Assembly (NCBI GenBank): GCA_026552855.1
Contig: JAPMTX010000138.1
Coordinates: forward strand, 1 to 58,389
From: Candidatus Methanoperedens sp.
GTDB taxonomy: Archaea > Halobacteriota > Methanosarcinia > Methanosarcinales > Methanoperedenaceae
Reading direction: 5' to 3'
Length of the DNA: 58,389 nt
A program made the translations under genes and the position numbers. This document shows, one piece after another, positions 36,039 to 45,901 of this stretch (the first letter of the stretch is position 1; each line of letters begins with the position of its first letter). A model generated the notes under the pieces. That model was not told where the DNA came from. It saw only the letters and a list, made by a program, of their open reading frames with translations, and made no database searches.

Positions 36039-36509
36039 CTATTTGAATAATTGTATCCCGACAATATATATAAGATTCTTTTTCCAGGATCGCTTGTTTC
36101 TCATTTTCTCAAGCGCAATAAGACCTTCATCTTTTGATATTATAGTCATTCTGTAAAGATAGTAAAGTAAATGGGTACTGAAAATTACAGGAATACTGGT
36201 TGTACAGAGTTTTGAAGCTGCACGGATATCGTCAGAAACGATAAAATCGCACTTGCTCTGAAGGGCAACTTCAATCAGTTCCTCCTCACCGGTAGATTTT
36301 GGCTGAGTTTCCAGAATTATCATCTTCTGTACTGATTTTAAAACCTCGCGTGCTGCCGAACTATCGTCATCTGAAAAATTTCCCATCTCTTCAAGTTCGG
36401 AAAGAATCTTTTTTGTTATAATTAGGTTTGCATTTTTAAATGTAACTTCCAGATACCCACTATATTGTAGAGCTATCAGGGAGCATGTATCGATGGCAAA
36501 TCTCATCAT
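36039..36509 (-). CDS. vapC: PIN-domain toxin of a VapBC-type toxin-antitoxin pair
   Basis: A 156-residue PIN-domain protein. Acidic active-site residues appear in FAIDTCSLIAL (D7), ILSELEEMG (E near 39), EEELIEVA and FIVSDDIRA (D about 94-95), the usual four-acid PIN site for metal-dependent RNase activity. The ATG overlaps the antitoxin stop by 4 bp (ATGA), typical for co-expressed pairs. The 3' side abuts the decayed aCPSF1 copy by about four bases, so it sits at the very edge of the insertion. Confidence 0.8.
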   Translation of the reverse strand: MMRFAIDTCSLIALQYSGYLEVTFKNANLIITKKILSELEEMGNFSDDDSSAAREVLKSVQKMIILETQPKSTGEEELIEVALQSKCDFIVSDDIRAASKLCTTSIPVIFSTHLLYYLYRMTIISKDEGLIALEKMRNKRSWKKNLIYIVGIQLFK

Positions 36510-36796
36510 TCGATTTTTATTTTATCGATTTCTTTTTTCCCTTTTTGTGTCATCTCATGAACTAATCTTACATCCTCAGCATCGCTACCCAGAGCAGCAT
36601 GTAATTCTTCAAAAGAGATATGTCCCATTGTATATTCCAGGGCAAGAGCTTCTCGATATTTCAGAATACTTTCTTTAACCGCTTCAGCTAATTTCATCCT
36701 CAGCCACTCAGATCTGGGAACGTGAAGCATGCGTGAGAGTGCATCTATCTCTTTCAGGAGATGCTCATCCAATCGGATGTTTATCTGGGTAGTCAT
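36506..36796 (-). CDS. vapB: Ribbon-helix-helix antitoxin (VapB-like)
   Basis: A 96-residue protein with an N-terminal ribbon-helix-helix domain: the strand TTQINIRLDEHLLKEIDALS pairs in a dimer and is followed by helices (HVPRSEWLRMKLAEAVKES). A C-terminal helical tail (about 55-96) is the likely toxin-binding part. It is transcribed first, with a perfect palindrome and a TATA-like GTATATAG just upstream, consistent with negative autoregulation. It neutralises the PIN toxin encoded next. Confidence 0.8.
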   Translation of the reverse strand: MTTQINIRLDEHLLKEIDALSRMLHVPRSEWLRMKLAEAVKESILKYREALALEYTMGHISFEELHAALGSDAEDVRLVHEMTQKGKKEIDKIKIE

Positions 36797-36820
36797 TGTA
36801 TATCAATTACTTTCATCTGA

Positions 36821-36832
36821 TAGCATATGCTA
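36821..36832. promoter_or_regulatory. Perfect 12-bp palindrome at the toxin-antitoxin promoter
   Basis: TAGCATATGCTA is a perfect palindrome 25-36 bases upstream of the antitoxin ATG, next to GTATATAG (the minus-strand TATA). It would place a ribbon-helix-helix dimer on the promoter and so is a good operator candidate. Confidence 0.5.
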
Positions 36833-36940
36833 TATACTTTTCTGGTCTGTATTAATTAAACTTGTTGATTGATCATTTCATAAAAATTGAGCCAAAGAGA
36901 GAAGTTATCACGATAAACATAGTTAAAAATGCTGATTATA

Positions 36941-37012
36941 ACCTCTGTGTTCTCTGCGACTCTGTGGCAAATTTTTTCTGAAGCCACAGAGACCCAGAGG
37001 AGCAGAGACACA
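36941..37012. repeat. Large inverted repeat built from about 9-nt units
   Basis: The left arm contains CTCTGTGGC at 36960-36968 and the right arm GCCACAGAG at 36983-36991, a perfect 9-bp stem around 14 bases. Outside it both arms continue as degenerate CAGAG-containing units at 8-9-nt spacing, giving a long imperfect hairpin. It lies in the 265-bp gap between the antitoxin gene and aCPSF1. Beyond this and the antitoxin promoter I see nothing else in that gap. Confidence 0.6.
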
Positions 37013-37061
37013 TAAAGACATCGGATAGCGAAAATCAGGACATTACCGAAATTTGGTGAGC

Positions 37062-38972
37062 CTACGCCAGCCTTATCGTCTCAAGATTCATAGGCGCCCG
37101 CGTCTCTATCTTGAACTTCCGGTATATCGAGCTTGCCAGGTCCAGGCAGTTCTTCTCGTCCCCGTGCTGGGTCAGGATATGTTCTGCCCGCGGTCTCAGT
37201 CTCCGCACGTACTCCATGAGCTGAACCCTGTCCGAGTGACCTGAGAACCCGTCAACCGTATCTATATGCATATTCATCTTGACCATCTCGGTCTTCCCTC
37301 CCGCGTACAGGGGTATCTCTTTCCATCCCTTCTGGATGCGCCGTCCGAGCGTTCCTTCAGCCTGGTAGCCCACAAAAACCATGGTGTTCTTCTCCTCAGG
37401 TCCGAGCGCCCTTAAGTATTCCATCACAGGTCCGCCGTTGAGCATGCCTGAGGTTGCAAGTACGATGCAGGGCTCGCGGTCGTCTATGATCTTCTGGCGC
37501 TTCTCCTTTGAATCCACCTGGACAAAGCATTTCGCAAGGAAGGGATTCATCCCTTTGTGGAATATCTGGTTCCGAAGCTCGTTGTTGAGGTACTCCGGAT
37601 GTGTGGTATGTATCGCGGTAGCCTCGTATATCATCCCGTCAAGATAGACCGGGACATTACTGATCAGTTCTTTACGGATGGCTTCCTCAAGCACGATCAT
37701 GACTTCCTGGCTTCTTCCCACGGCAAAGGTCGGTATGAGGAGACTGCCCCTGTTGTCCAGCGTCTCTTTTGCTATCTGGGTTAAATGCCGCTCAGCCTCT
37801 TTCCTTGCAGGCTGCACGTCCTTTGATCCGCCGTAGGTCGCTTCCATCACGATGGTCTCTATGCGCGGGAAGTCGGTTGTTGCGGGGTCGAACAGCCGCG
37901 TCTTTTCGTACTTGAAGTCGCCTGTGAATGCGATGTTGTACAGACCGTCCCCGACGTGGAAGTGCGCTATAGAAGAGCCAAGTATATGCCCGGCATTGTG
38001 GAACGTCAGTTTCATGTCAGGACCTATGTCCGTGACATCACCGTAGTTCAGCGTTATCGTGTGCTTCAGGACTTCGCGTATCATGGCTGATTCATAGGGT
38101 ATCTTCCGTCCTTCACGCGCCGCCACATCGATGTAGTCAAGTTGCAGCAGCGCCATCAGGTCGCGCGTCGGCGGAGTGCAGTAAACCGGTCCCTCGTACC
38201 CGTATTTGTACAGTAAGGGCACGAGCCCTATGTGGTCAAGGTGCGCGTGCGTAAGAATGACTGCATCTATCTGGTTTATCGGATGCACCTCTGGCACATA
38301 CAGATAGGGAGTCCCGTTATCGTCACCTGACACGCTGACGCCGCACTCGATCAGTATTCTGGTCTCAGGGGTTGATAGCAGGAAGCAGCTGCGTCCGACT
38401 TCGCGGCAGGCGCCGAGGGTGGTAAGCCTTACCCATTTATCCTTTGAGGATACACCGCGGTGGATCTTCCTGCCTATCGTTTTCAATATCGCCTTGCGCT
38501 CATCCTTATTTGCGCGCATGAACTGGCGTATGTTATTAACAGTGGTGGATTTCATGGGAGGCGTTCTGACTACCTTCGGGGTCCATCCTACCTCTTTTGT
38601 TATCTCTCTGAGAGTCTCACCATGCCTGCCTATAACAAGACCTGGTTTCTCAGCCTCGATTATGACCTCGCCTGTATCCACATCAAAATAATAATTCGAA
38701 ATGCCGGACTCCGGGGGCACGATCTTTGAGATTGCAGCGACTGCTTCTTCCGGCTGCGCCAGGACCTTCGGGTCTGGTCTTACTACCAGTCTCTTTCTTA
38801 AGTCCTTTGCGAGGGATTTTATCAGGTCGCCGCTGTCTGCGAATTTTCTTGGCTCCTCTGTATAAATAACAAGCTCCGGACCCTCGAAGTCCACATCGGA
38901 TATAGTTATATCCGGCGGCAGTTGGGATCTTATTTTCTGCTTTAGCTCGTTCAGTACGTCATCAACGGTCAT
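37062..38972 (-). CDS. Archaeal transcription termination factor aCPSF1 / FttA (beta-CASP ribonuclease)
   Basis: A 636-residue protein. Two KH-like RNA-binding domains occupy about residues 1-150 ([19 protein letters not shown] in the second). A metallo-beta-lactamase core follows with the zinc motif THAHLDHIG (about 244), then a beta-CASP domain and C-terminal zinc ligands ([16 protein letters not shown]). It cleaves nascent RNA and ends transcription in archaea. Its final codons (ETIRLA) are duplicated at 35991-36034. It converges on the helicase gene once the inserted toxin-antitoxin segment is ignored. Confidence 0.94.
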   Translation of the reverse strand: MTVDDVLNELKQKIRSQLPPDITISDVDFEGPELVIYTEEPRKFADSGDLIKSLAKDLRKRLVVRPDPKVLAQPEEAVAAISKIVPPESGISNYYFDVDTGEVIIEAEKPGLVIGRHGETLREITKEVGWTPKVVRTPPMKSTTVNNIRQFMRANKDERKAILKTIGRKIHRGVSSKDKWVRLTTLGACREVGRSCFLLSTPETRILIECGVSVSGDDNGTPYLYVPEVHPINQIDAVILTHAHLDHIGLVPLLYKYGYEGPVYCTPPTRDLMALLQLDYIDVAAREGRKIPYESAMIREVLKHTITLNYGDVTDIGPDMKLTFHNAGHILGSSIAHFHVGDGLYNIAFTGDFKYEKTRLFDPATTDFPRIETIVMEATYGGSKDVQPARKEAERHLTQIAKETLDNRGSLLIPTFAVGRSQEVMIVLEEAIRKELISNVPVYLDGMIYEATAIHTTHPEYLNNELRNQIFHKGMNPFLAKCFVQVDSKEKRQKIIDDREPCIVLATSGMLNGGPVMEYLRALGPEEKNTMVFVGYQAEGTLGRRIQKGWKEIPLYAGGKTEMVKMNMHIDTVDGFSGHSDRVQLMEYVRRLRPRAEHILTQHGDEKNCLDLASSIYRKFKIETRAPMNLETIRLA

Positions 38973-39014
38973 CGTTATTCTCCTTCAGATGCGAAAAATG
39001 GGAAAAACAAGGTT

Positions 39015-39647
39015 CTATGAGTTAAGGGTCTCACGTATCTTTTTAATCTCATTCTCGTCTGTCTCTTTGTATCCCTCAGCCGTGATCTTTACCACGCGTA
39101 TGCCGTCGCCCGATGCAGAGTCACGCTTCATGGCTGTATGTATGGCGCGCACAGCCAGCTCGACCCCCTCGTCTATAGGCATCCTGTCTGTGTACCTATC
39201 CTCAAGCACACCGTATGCGACTGGAGAACCCGACCCCGTGGATACTGCCTTTTTCTCGTCGATTACTCCTCCGATGGCATCAAGCGAATAGAGACTGGGA
39301 CCATTCTTATCTACTCCGCCAACAAGCAGCTGCACAAAGTACGGGTAGTATCTTGAGCCGCTCAGGATGTTGGCGAGCAGGGTCACTATCCCCTTTACTG
39401 TCATGGGTTCCTCCCTGCGCATCTTGTAGAGCTTAGCCTCGACCTGCATCCACTTCACAAGTCTCTGTGCATCGCCGACAGAACCCGCGGTCGTCATCGC
39501 CACCAGGTCGTCTATCTGGTATATTTTCGTAGCATCTTTACTCGCGATAAAGTGCCCCATCGTGGCTCTCTTCTCGGTAGCCATGACTACACCTTTATCG
39601 CAAACTAACCCAACTGTGGTAGTTCCTTTATATTGCATGTCATCCAT
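39015..39647 (-). CDS. psmB: Proteasome beta subunit
   Basis: About 210 residues. The start at 39647 gives MDDMQYKG followed by the catalytic TTTVG, so a six- to eight-residue propeptide would be cleaved before Thr. This matches the short propeptide of Methanosarcina PsmB, and GAGGT lies eight bases upstream; an upstream in-frame start would add a non-conserved hydrophobic leader. Conserved features are D/K residues of the Ntn site (EKRATMG), [10 protein letters not shown], and GGVD and [10 protein letters not shown] loops. It degrades proteins in the 20S core with PsmA (not in window). Confidence 0.93.
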   Translation of the reverse strand: MDDMQYKGTTTVGLVCDKGVVMATEKRATMGHFIASKDATKIYQIDDLVAMTTAGSVGDAQRLVKWMQVEAKLYKMRREEPMTVKGIVTLLANILSGSRYYPYFVQLLVGGVDKNGPSLYSLDAIGGVIDEKKAVSTGSGSPVAYGVLEDRYTDRMPIDEGVELAVRAIHTAMKRDSASGDGIRVVKITAEGYKETDENEIKKIRETLNS

Positions 39648-39873
39648 TTTTAAATACCTCTCAAATACCTCATTACTGAAAAATGAGAAAATTAGCAATA
39701 TATAATCTGTTTTGTGGTATTTAAAGGTTTTTGCTTTTGAAATACGTACGCAATTATTTTACATAGATTATTTTTATTTATTATTGGTTTTAACACGTTT
39801 TATTGTATAAAACTCCAGAGTAAGCAGGTTTAGGCATGGAAATCGTGACATTTACTTCACTCAAGCCTCCATC

Positions 39874-41319
39874 CTAATATGTCTTCGCCATTATTGCCAT
39901 CAGCTCAGTCCCCTTTCCGCACACAGGACACGTCCCCGCTCCCCTGCCGAGTTCTCCTTCAGGCACGCCGAGAATACCTGCACCGACCTCGTTTTCCATC
40001 ACAAGCCCGCACTCGCGCTCCCCGCACCAGGGGATCCGCGCAATCCCCTCCTGGATTTTATCCTTGACTTCCTCCAGTGTGGAGCAGCCAAAAATCCTCT
40101 CCCTCATTGATCTCTCAGCCCTCTCAAACAGGCTCCTTCGGATATTCTCGAACCGATTTTTTATCTCCCCTGCAATATTGTCCAGAGGAACGCTCTCTTT
40201 TGCTCCGGTGTCCCTCCTGACAACTGTGGCTGCGTTGTTCTTCAGGTCTCGCGGTCCTATCTCCACCCGAAGAGGCACGCCTTTCATCTCCCATTTATAA
40301 TACTTGGCGCCCGGGCGCTCGTCGCTCTCGTCAAGAGCCCCGCGGATGCCCTCAGCCCTCAGCCTCTCTGCCGCAGCGCGGCACGCCCGGGTTATCTCAT
40401 CGCTCTTTCCGAACAGGATTGGAATGATAACGACCTGGACGGGCGCGACCTCGGGAGGGAACACGAGCCCTTTATCATCGCCGTGGACTGATATTAGAGC
40501 GGCAATGCTGCGCTCCGATATCCCGTAGCACGTCTGGTGCGCGTATTTCTGCTCTCCTTTTATGTCCTCGTATTTTATATCGAATGTCTTTGCGAAATTG
40601 TCGGCGAGGTGGTGCGCCGTCCCTACCTGGAGCGTCTTGTTATCTGGCATAAGCGTATCCACAGCCATCGTGTAATCCGCTCCAGGGAACTTGTCCCAGT
40701 CCGGACGCTTTGAGACTACAGTGGGGATTGCAAGCCGCCTGTAGAATTCCTGGTAGATGCGCACCGCTTCCTTAACCTGCAGGGCAGCCTCGTCCCAGGT
40801 GGCATGCACTGTGTGCGCTTCCTTGAACGAAGTGATCTCGCGCAGGCGGATGAGCGGACGCGTGTGTTTTGTCTCGTACCTGAAGGTGTTCACTATCTGG
40901 TAAATTTTAATCGGCAGATCGGCATGTGAGCGCACCCAGATCTTATACATCGGGTAAATTGCGGTCTCGCTCGTAGGGCGAAGAGCAAGTTTGACATCAA
41001 GCTCGTTCTTGCCTCCGCGGGTGACCCAGTAGACTTCGTTCTCAAAGCCCTTGATGTGCTCAGCCTCTTTCATGAACTCCGTCTCAGGGATGAGCAGCGG
41101 GAAAAGCGCTTCCTTGTGATCTTTATCGAGCAGCTCCCTTATTACGGCATAGGTCAGCTTCCGGACCTCAAAGCCGAATGGGAACCAGACGTACAGACCT
41201 TTTACCGGGTAGCGCACATCCATTATCTCTCCAACCATAAGAAGTTCGTTATACCATTCGCTGAAATCCGATTTTGCAGGGAGCACTGCTTTTTTTTCGT
41301 CTGTCTGCTTTTCTGCCAT
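39874..41319 (-). CDS. proS: Prolyl-tRNA synthetase (archaeal/eukaryotic type)
   Basis: About 481 residues. The class II core has motif 1-like [16 protein letters not shown], motif 2 ([20 protein letters not shown]) and motif 3 ([14 protein letters not shown] region). It lacks the bacterial insertion domain and has the C-terminal zinc domain of the archaeal form (CGERECG, CPVCGKG), ending in a tyrosine (MAKTY). I start at the ATG (41319) rather than the upstream GTG. Charges tRNA-Pro. It lies alone between psmB and the KGG-protein gene. Confidence 0.95.
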   Translation of the reverse strand: MAEKQTDEKKAVLPAKSDFSEWYNELLMVGEIMDVRYPVKGLYVWFPFGFEVRKLTYAVIRELLDKDHKEALFPLLIPETEFMKEAEHIKGFENEVYWVTRGGKNELDVKLALRPTSETAIYPMYKIWVRSHADLPIKIYQIVNTFRYETKHTRPLIRLREITSFKEAHTVHATWDEAALQVKEAVRIYQEFYRRLAIPTVVSKRPDWDKFPGADYTMAVDTLMPDNKTLQVGTAHHLADNFAKTFDIKYEDIKGEQKYAHQTCYGISERSIAALISVHGDDKGLVFPPEVAPVQVVIIPILFGKSDEITRACRAAAERLRAEGIRGALDESDERPGAKYYKWEMKGVPLRVEIGPRDLKNNAATVVRRDTGAKESVPLDNIAGEIKNRFENIRRSLFERAERSMRERIFGCSTLEEVKDKIQEGIARIPWCGERECGLVMENEVGAGILGVPEGELGRGAGTCPVCGKGTELMAIMAKTY

Positions 41320-41405
41320 GAAAGTCACGGCTGCTATTATTGTCTTATCATGTATAAGTATTTTGAAAACGCTAAAAAACGAGGGGGTGAGCCTTCCCTT
41401 GTTAA

Positions 41406-41693
41406 TTAAGGCTTCCCCTCTTCGTGCTCTCTCCGAACTTCCTCAAGGGTCTCATGCCCGTGTCGCTTCTTTACGGTTTCGCCGCCCTTATGCCCGAGTT
41501 CTCTATAGCCTTCGTGACCTAACTCGCTTTTCCTCACTTCTCCACCTTTGTGACCGAGTTCTCTGTAGCCCTCGTGACCTAATTCCTTTTTTCTCTCCTC
41601 TCCACCTTTCTTTCCGATTTCGTGGTAGAACTCGTAGGTGTAACCCTTTCCTTTCTCTTCTTCAGATGCTTCTTCTTTCTTCTTCTCCGCCAT
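41406..41693 (-). CDS. KGG-repeat (GsiB/LEA-like) stress protein
   Basis: A 95-residue, highly charged, Cys-free protein. It has at least three 'KGG' motifs, two in an exact HKGGE context, and repeated [16 protein letters not shown] segments (residues about 37-73). Proteins of this type (GsiB, YciG, group 1 LEA) are intrinsically disordered and protect cells from desiccation or other stresses. GGGGGTGA precedes the ATG, and a TACTTATATTA-type box lies about 75 bases upstream on the minus strand. Confidence 0.8.
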   Translation of the reverse strand: MAEKKKEEASEEEKGKGYTYEFYHEIGKKGGEERKKELGHEGYRELGHKGGEVRKSELGHEGYRELGHKGGETVKKRHGHETLEEVRREHEEGKP

Positions 41694-42103
41694 AACTAAT
41701 TCACCCCCTTCTCAATTCCGACTTTCGCCTCACACCCCTACAATGGATAATCTATGCGCGTAATATAAGTACTTAAGCTTCCTGCACCTGGTTTATGGCT
41801 CCGGCAGATCCAAGGTGGCTACTGGAGAGATCAAGATATATATTCTGTTGGTAAGTCGTAAAAATAATATTAAAACAGGATACGAGCTCGGGAGGGAATT
41901 TTCATTCCATAGTTATGCCGCACACGGTTTTACCCATGTTTGGCTTTCCTATATCACTCCAGCCTATGTTGCCATAAGCATGGATAATAATCACCCGATT
42001 TACTCTCCATATTCTACTACGTGTTGGTAAAACATATAGGTTTTGGTGAGATGAAAAGATTTATCAACTCTCAAATTATATTGAAATGTAAGGAGATTGA
42101 TCA
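41694..42103. other. Intergenic stretch between the KGG-protein and nikR genes
   Basis: About 410 bp with divergent promoters and no gene I trust. On the minus side it holds the ribosome site and TATA-like box of the KGG gene. On the plus side it holds the nikR leader with GGAG at 42092-42095. A 71-codon plus-strand ORF (41815-42030) has no recognisable family or ribosome site. Confidence 0.6.
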
Positions 42104-42526
42104 ATGGAGCAAGAGCTGGCTCGCATCGGCGTTTCTCTTCCTGAGAACCTGCTTGAAAAATTCGATGAGATAATCACCAAGCGAGGTTATTCCTCGCGCT
42201 CCGAGGGGATAAGGGACGCAATCCGCACATACATACGCTACTATGCCTGGATGAGCGAAGTCGAGGGCGAAAGGGTAGGAACGATCTCAATGGTTTACGA
42301 CCACAACCAGAGAGGGCTTGTGAATTCACTGCTCGATATAGAGCATGAGTTCTCCGCGATAATACGCTCATCCCTTCACGTACATATAAGCCATGATATA
42401 TGCATGGAGGTGCTGCTTGTCAGGGGGGAGGGCAGTGATGTAAAAAACCTCACTGAGAAGATAATGACGCTGCGGGGAGTAAAACACGTTAAACTGACAA
42501 CCATTATTCCTGGAGAAGAGATATAA
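42104..42526 (+). CDS. nikR: Nickel-responsive regulator NikR family
   Basis: A 140-residue regulator. It has an N-terminal ribbon-helix-helix DNA-binding domain ([20 protein letters not shown], then [14 protein letters not shown]) and a C-terminal ACT-like nickel-binding domain. The nickel ligands fit YDHNQRG (H), [11 protein letters not shown] (two His and Cys). It represses nickel uptake genes when nickel is plentiful. Nickel is needed in methanogenic archaea for F430, hydrogenases and CO dehydrogenase. A GGAG site is upstream. No transporter gene is adjacent, so its targets are elsewhere. Confidence 0.92.
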   Translation: MEQELARIGVSLPENLLEKFDEIITKRGYSSRSEGIRDAIRTYIRYYAWMSEVEGERVGTISMVYDHNQRGLVNSLLDIEHEFSAIIRSSLHVHISHDICMEVLLVRGEGSDVKNLTEKIMTLRGVKHVKLTTIIPGEEI

Positions 42527-42529
42527 CCG

Positions 42530-43492
42530 CTACCATTTTATCATGTTGTACATTACAACGTTGTGCCGCGCTAACTCGTAGAGTATACTTAATACCTCGT
42601 CCTTGGGGAGCGCAATAATTCTCCTTGAGAGCCGGATAACGTCCTCCACTTCAACCTTGCCGTAGCAGCTTAACAGCTTGACTATGCGCATCACGGTATT
42701 TTTCTGTCTTTCGTGCTCCCGTGTCTGGTAAGTGCGTATCGCCCGCAGGAAATCGATCTTGCGGAATTCAGGCCAGAAAGGAGCGCAGAAGTATGCGGCG
42801 CACTCGTTCCCGCTTGCCTGCCAGGGGAGGAAGTTGGATATCCGCTCATCACCACCTGTCCTGATGATCAGGTCAACATAGGGCACTGATCCGCTTGACG
42901 GGTACAGGTTCTTCGATATGGTGCCTTCATTGATATCATTCAGGGAAAGCTCTCCGTTCTTTATCTTCACTGCCATGGCGCGGGTCGCGTCAACAAGCTC
43001 CTGCCTGCCTCCGTAAGCAAGTGCCACGTTGAGAAATACGCCGTTGTAGTGTTTGGTTGTTTCTTCGGCGCGCTTTGCAGCCGACTGCAGGGAGAGCGGA
43101 AGATGATTGATATTCCCTATTACCCTGACCCTCATGCGGCGCCTGTGGGTACGTTCGTCGCTGCATATCTCGTCGAACTTGATGCCGATCAGCTCGAAAA
43201 GCTGGTTCCTCTCTTCTTCTGACCGCGCGAAATTCTCGGTCGAGAATGCATACACTGTGAGCTGCTTGATGCCGATATCAAAGCTCCAGTCAAGGACTTT
43301 TTCTGTTGTATCAGCCCCTTTGAAATGACCGTAGTATTTCGCCAGCCCGTGCTTTGTTGCAAAGCGCCTGTTTCCGTCCATTATTATGGCAACGTGTGAC
43401 GGCACAGGCTTATCCTTTATCTCGTTGTAGAGCAGAGCCTCGTAACCACCGTATATAATATTACCCACGAAATTCAAGCCTATATACCTCAC
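42530..43492 (-). CDS. uppS: Cis-prenyl (undecaprenyl-type) diphosphate synthase
   Basis: Up to 320 residues. It has the catalytic HVAIIMDGNRRFAT (Asp in DGN), GVFLNVALAYGGRQELV and RTGGDERISNFLPWQ with the family Arg and Trp. It extends short isoprenoid diphosphates to the long chain used as dolichol-type sugar carrier. The archaeal enzyme is longer than the bacterial one owing to a C-terminal extension. Candidate starts are GTG (43492), TTG five codons later after GAGGT, and GTG three codons further; the internal TTG or GTG seems most likely. It converges on nikR with a 3-bp gap. Confidence 0.93.
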   Translation of the reverse strand: MRYIGLNFVGNIIYGGYEALLYNEIKDKPVPSHVAIIMDGNRRFATKHGLAKYYGHFKGADTTEKVLDWSFDIGIKQLTVYAFSTENFARSEEERNQLFELIGIKFDEICSDERTHRRRMRVRVIGNINHLPLSLQSAAKRAEETTKHYNGVFLNVALAYGGRQELVDATRAMAVKIKNGELSLNDINEGTISKNLYPSSGSVPYVDLIIRTGGDERISNFLPWQASGNECAAYFCAPFWPEFRKIDFLRAIRTYQTREHERQKNTVMRIVKLLSCYGKVEVEDVIRLSRRIIALPKDEVLSILYELARHNVVMYNMIKW

Positions 43493-43514
43493 CTCTTACA
43501 CTATCAAATAGATA

Positions 43515-45707
43515 TTAAAATTTACTGAAATCTCCAAGTTGGCGCTGTCTCTCTTCTTCTATAGCTATATCAGTACCTATCTGCTTTAAAACTTTCCTGG
43601 CGGTCTTCGTTCCGATGAGCTTTGCAATTTCATCCGGATCTGCTGCCTGCAGCGCCTCCATGTCGTGGAAGCCTGCATTATAGAGCTTGCGCGCGCGTAC
43701 TCTCCCTATGCCCCTTATCTGGATAAGGTCAAGAAGTTCTGTACCGGCTCCGTATTCCACGCGCCGGGCGAGTTCCAGCGCTTTTGAAGCACACGCCCTT
43801 TTCTGGAATTTCCCGATCTCAGCCATCGAATGTACAAGCCACAGCGTTGTTTCGGCAAGGGCATGGATATCTCCTTCGCCTATCCCGAATTTCCTGACTA
43901 TTTCTTCTTCTTTTTTCTCGTTTATCCAGTCAAGCATGACGCAGGCTGTCTTTACTTCTGATAGGAACCACTCGTAGTCCACCTTGAACTGCTCTGGTAT
44001 GTTAACGAACTCCTTATGGTGCTCCATCACAAGGTCGCTCAACCACTCATAGTCGCTCGTGCGCAGGTACAGGGGTCGCATGTCAGGCATCTTGCAAACA
44101 AGGTGAAGCAGGGTTAATTCGGTGAACTGAATGCCTTTTTCCTCGATTCTCTCCATACCTTCGATCATCATCGAGGCTGAGAGAGGGTCGATATACAGGT
44201 GCGATACAAGCTCGCCCAGCCGCGTGGGGAAGAGCCCTTCTTTTTCCACTACCATCTTTTTATCGACCAGGAAACCGATCACTTTTTCAATCACGGCTTT
44301 CAGGCTCCACGGCGCCTGCTGTGTGGAATAAAACGTCGCACCCATGAACTCAAGCAGTTCTTCCATGCCGCGCGCAAAACCGGTCGCTATCGTTGAAAGG
44401 ATGTGCGTGCGCAGTGCGTTCTCGCTCCCGAGCTTTGACCATATCCTTTCAACATCCGCCAGCACATACTGGCGCATTAGCTCTTCCAGTTCATCCTGTG
44501 TTTTCGCGATAAGGGCTGATTCACCGTAAGGGTCAAGGCGCGGTCTTCCGGCGCGTCCTGCCATCTGCTTGTACTCAAGCACTGGTATGGGAGTCATTCC
44601 GAAGTTGGCATCGTACCTGCGGTAGCCTTTGATAATGACACGGCGTGCAGGGAGGTTGAGCCCGGCAGCGAGCGTGGGCGTTGATGAGATCACCTTTATG
44701 GTGCCGGCGCGGAACCCGTCCTCGATGAGCTTTCGCTGCTCAGAGATAAGGCCTGCATGGTGGAACGCGCTTCCGTTCTCGATGCACAGCGCAAGCTTTC
44801 TTGCAGCATCCACCTCGCTTGATTCCCGGATTTCGGAGGCTATGGTCTTGAGTTTTTCTTTTGCCTCAGGGGAGAGAAGATCGGATATCGCAGTCCCAGC
44901 GCGCGAGGCAAATCCTTCGGAATTCTTGCGGCTGCTCTCGAAAACAAGGCACTGCCCTCCTTCAAGCAGCGTGTCGCATACAAGGGATATGGCGCTATCC
45001 TTATATTTTTCTTTGATCTCCCTCTGGCTGCCGGGGAAATTTATCGCGCGCCCGAAAAATATGCCCTCTTTCAGTTCAATGGGTCGCCAGTCGCTCACCA
45101 CAAGTGCGGCATTAAGCCATTTTGCAATTTCGTTCGCATTGCCTATAGTGGCTGAGAGCGCTACGATTTGCAGCTTCGGGTTTATGCGCATAAGTTTTGC
45201 AAGCACGATCTCAAGCGTGGGTCCGCGGTCGGGTGAGTCGATGAGATGTACCTCATCCGCGATAACGACGGTTATTTCATCCATCCAGTAGGCGCGGTTT
45301 CGCAGCAGTGAATCCACTTTCTCTGATGTTGCAACTATGATATCGAAATTCCTGAGCCAATCATCCTTTGAATCGTAGTCTCCTGTCGCAATACCCGTAG
45401 TTATGCCCCTGCCGCTGCTTTTCTTGATGGCTTCAAAGCTCCTGAACCGCTCGTACTTCTCGGATGCGAGCGCGCGCAGGGGCACGATGTAGAGCGCTTT
45501 CCCTCCACCGTTCAATATCGATTTCAGCATGGCGAATTCAGCAAGCAGCGTCTTGCCAGAGGCTGTGGGGATGGCTGCGACTAGGTTCTTGCCCTCGAGA
45601 AGCCCTGCTGCAACGGCATCTGCCTGTGGGGGGTAGAGGTCGGTGATGCCTGTATCCTGATAATACTGGATAACTCCGGCTGGAAGGTCAAGTTCCTGGA
45701 TTTTCAT
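43515..45707 (-). CDS. hel308: DNA repair/replication helicase Hel308
   Basis: A 730-residue Ski2-like superfamily 2 helicase. It has Walker A in AIPTASGKTLLAEF (about 46), DEVH (about 145), STPTLAAGLNLPARRVII and the motif VI segment QMAGRAGRPRLDPYG, then a winged-helix domain, a ratchet and a C-terminal helix-hairpin-helix (IRGIGRVRARKLYNAG). It unwinds 3'-5' at stalled forks. Length is normal for the archaeal family. Confidence 0.94.
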   Translation of the reverse strand: MKIQELDLPAGVIQYYQDTGITDLYPPQADAVAAGLLEGKNLVAAIPTASGKTLLAEFAMLKSILNGGGKALYIVPLRALASEKYERFRSFEAIKKSSGRGITTGIATGDYDSKDDWLRNFDIIVATSEKVDSLLRNRAYWMDEITVVIADEVHLIDSPDRGPTLEIVLAKLMRINPKLQIVALSATIGNANEIAKWLNAALVVSDWRPIELKEGIFFGRAINFPGSQREIKEKYKDSAISLVCDTLLEGGQCLVFESSRKNSEGFASRAGTAISDLLSPEAKEKLKTIASEIRESSEVDAARKLALCIENGSAFHHAGLISEQRKLIEDGFRAGTIKVISSTPTLAAGLNLPARRVIIKGYRRYDANFGMTPIPVLEYKQMAGRAGRPRLDPYGESALIAKTQDELEELMRQYVLADVERIWSKLGSENALRTHILSTIATGFARGMEELLEFMGATFYSTQQAPWSLKAVIEKVIGFLVDKKMVVEKEGLFPTRLGELVSHLYIDPLSASMMIEGMERIEEKGIQFTELTLLHLVCKMPDMRPLYLRTSDYEWLSDLVMEHHKEFVNIPEQFKVDYEWFLSEVKTACVMLDWINEKKEEEIVRKFGIGEGDIHALAETTLWLVHSMAEIGKFQKRACASKALELARRVEYGAGTELLDLIQIRGIGRVRARKLYNAGFHDMEALQAADPDEIAKLIGTKTARKVLKQIGTDIAIEEERQRQLGDFSKF

Positions 45708-45871
45708 CTCAGTGCTAAAAGGAGGGATTGTTTAAAAGAATATCCCAAGCCCTGTGAAAATAACCTTGGGATAAAACACCTTGGCTAACGTATGATACAT
45801 CATATGATTGTACGATAAGTCATACGATTAAGAGACACTGTTGAACTCAGAAGAATAAAAGTAGAAAAGTA

Positions 45872-45901
45872 TATTTATAAATAAAAGTATACTAGTATGC
45901 T
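45872..45901 (+). promoter_or_regulatory. Promoter and near-palindrome of the orphan RHH gene
   Basis: TATTTATAAAT (45872-45882) is a strong TATA box about 25 bases before the ATG, so the transcript would be leaderless. TATACTAGTATG just before the start codon is a near-palindrome covering the transcription start, suited to autorepression. Repeated ATACGAT-like elements occur 50-75 bases upstream of it. Confidence 0.5.

Noticed and set aside
36900-37020. CRISPR array near the toxin-antitoxin pair
   Set aside because: The repeated CAGAG units are short, contiguous and inverted, with no spacers of equal length and no cas genes nearby.
41815-42030. 71-codon ORF upstream of nikR
   Set aside because: No ribosome site, no domain and odd composition; listed as part of the intergenic region instead.
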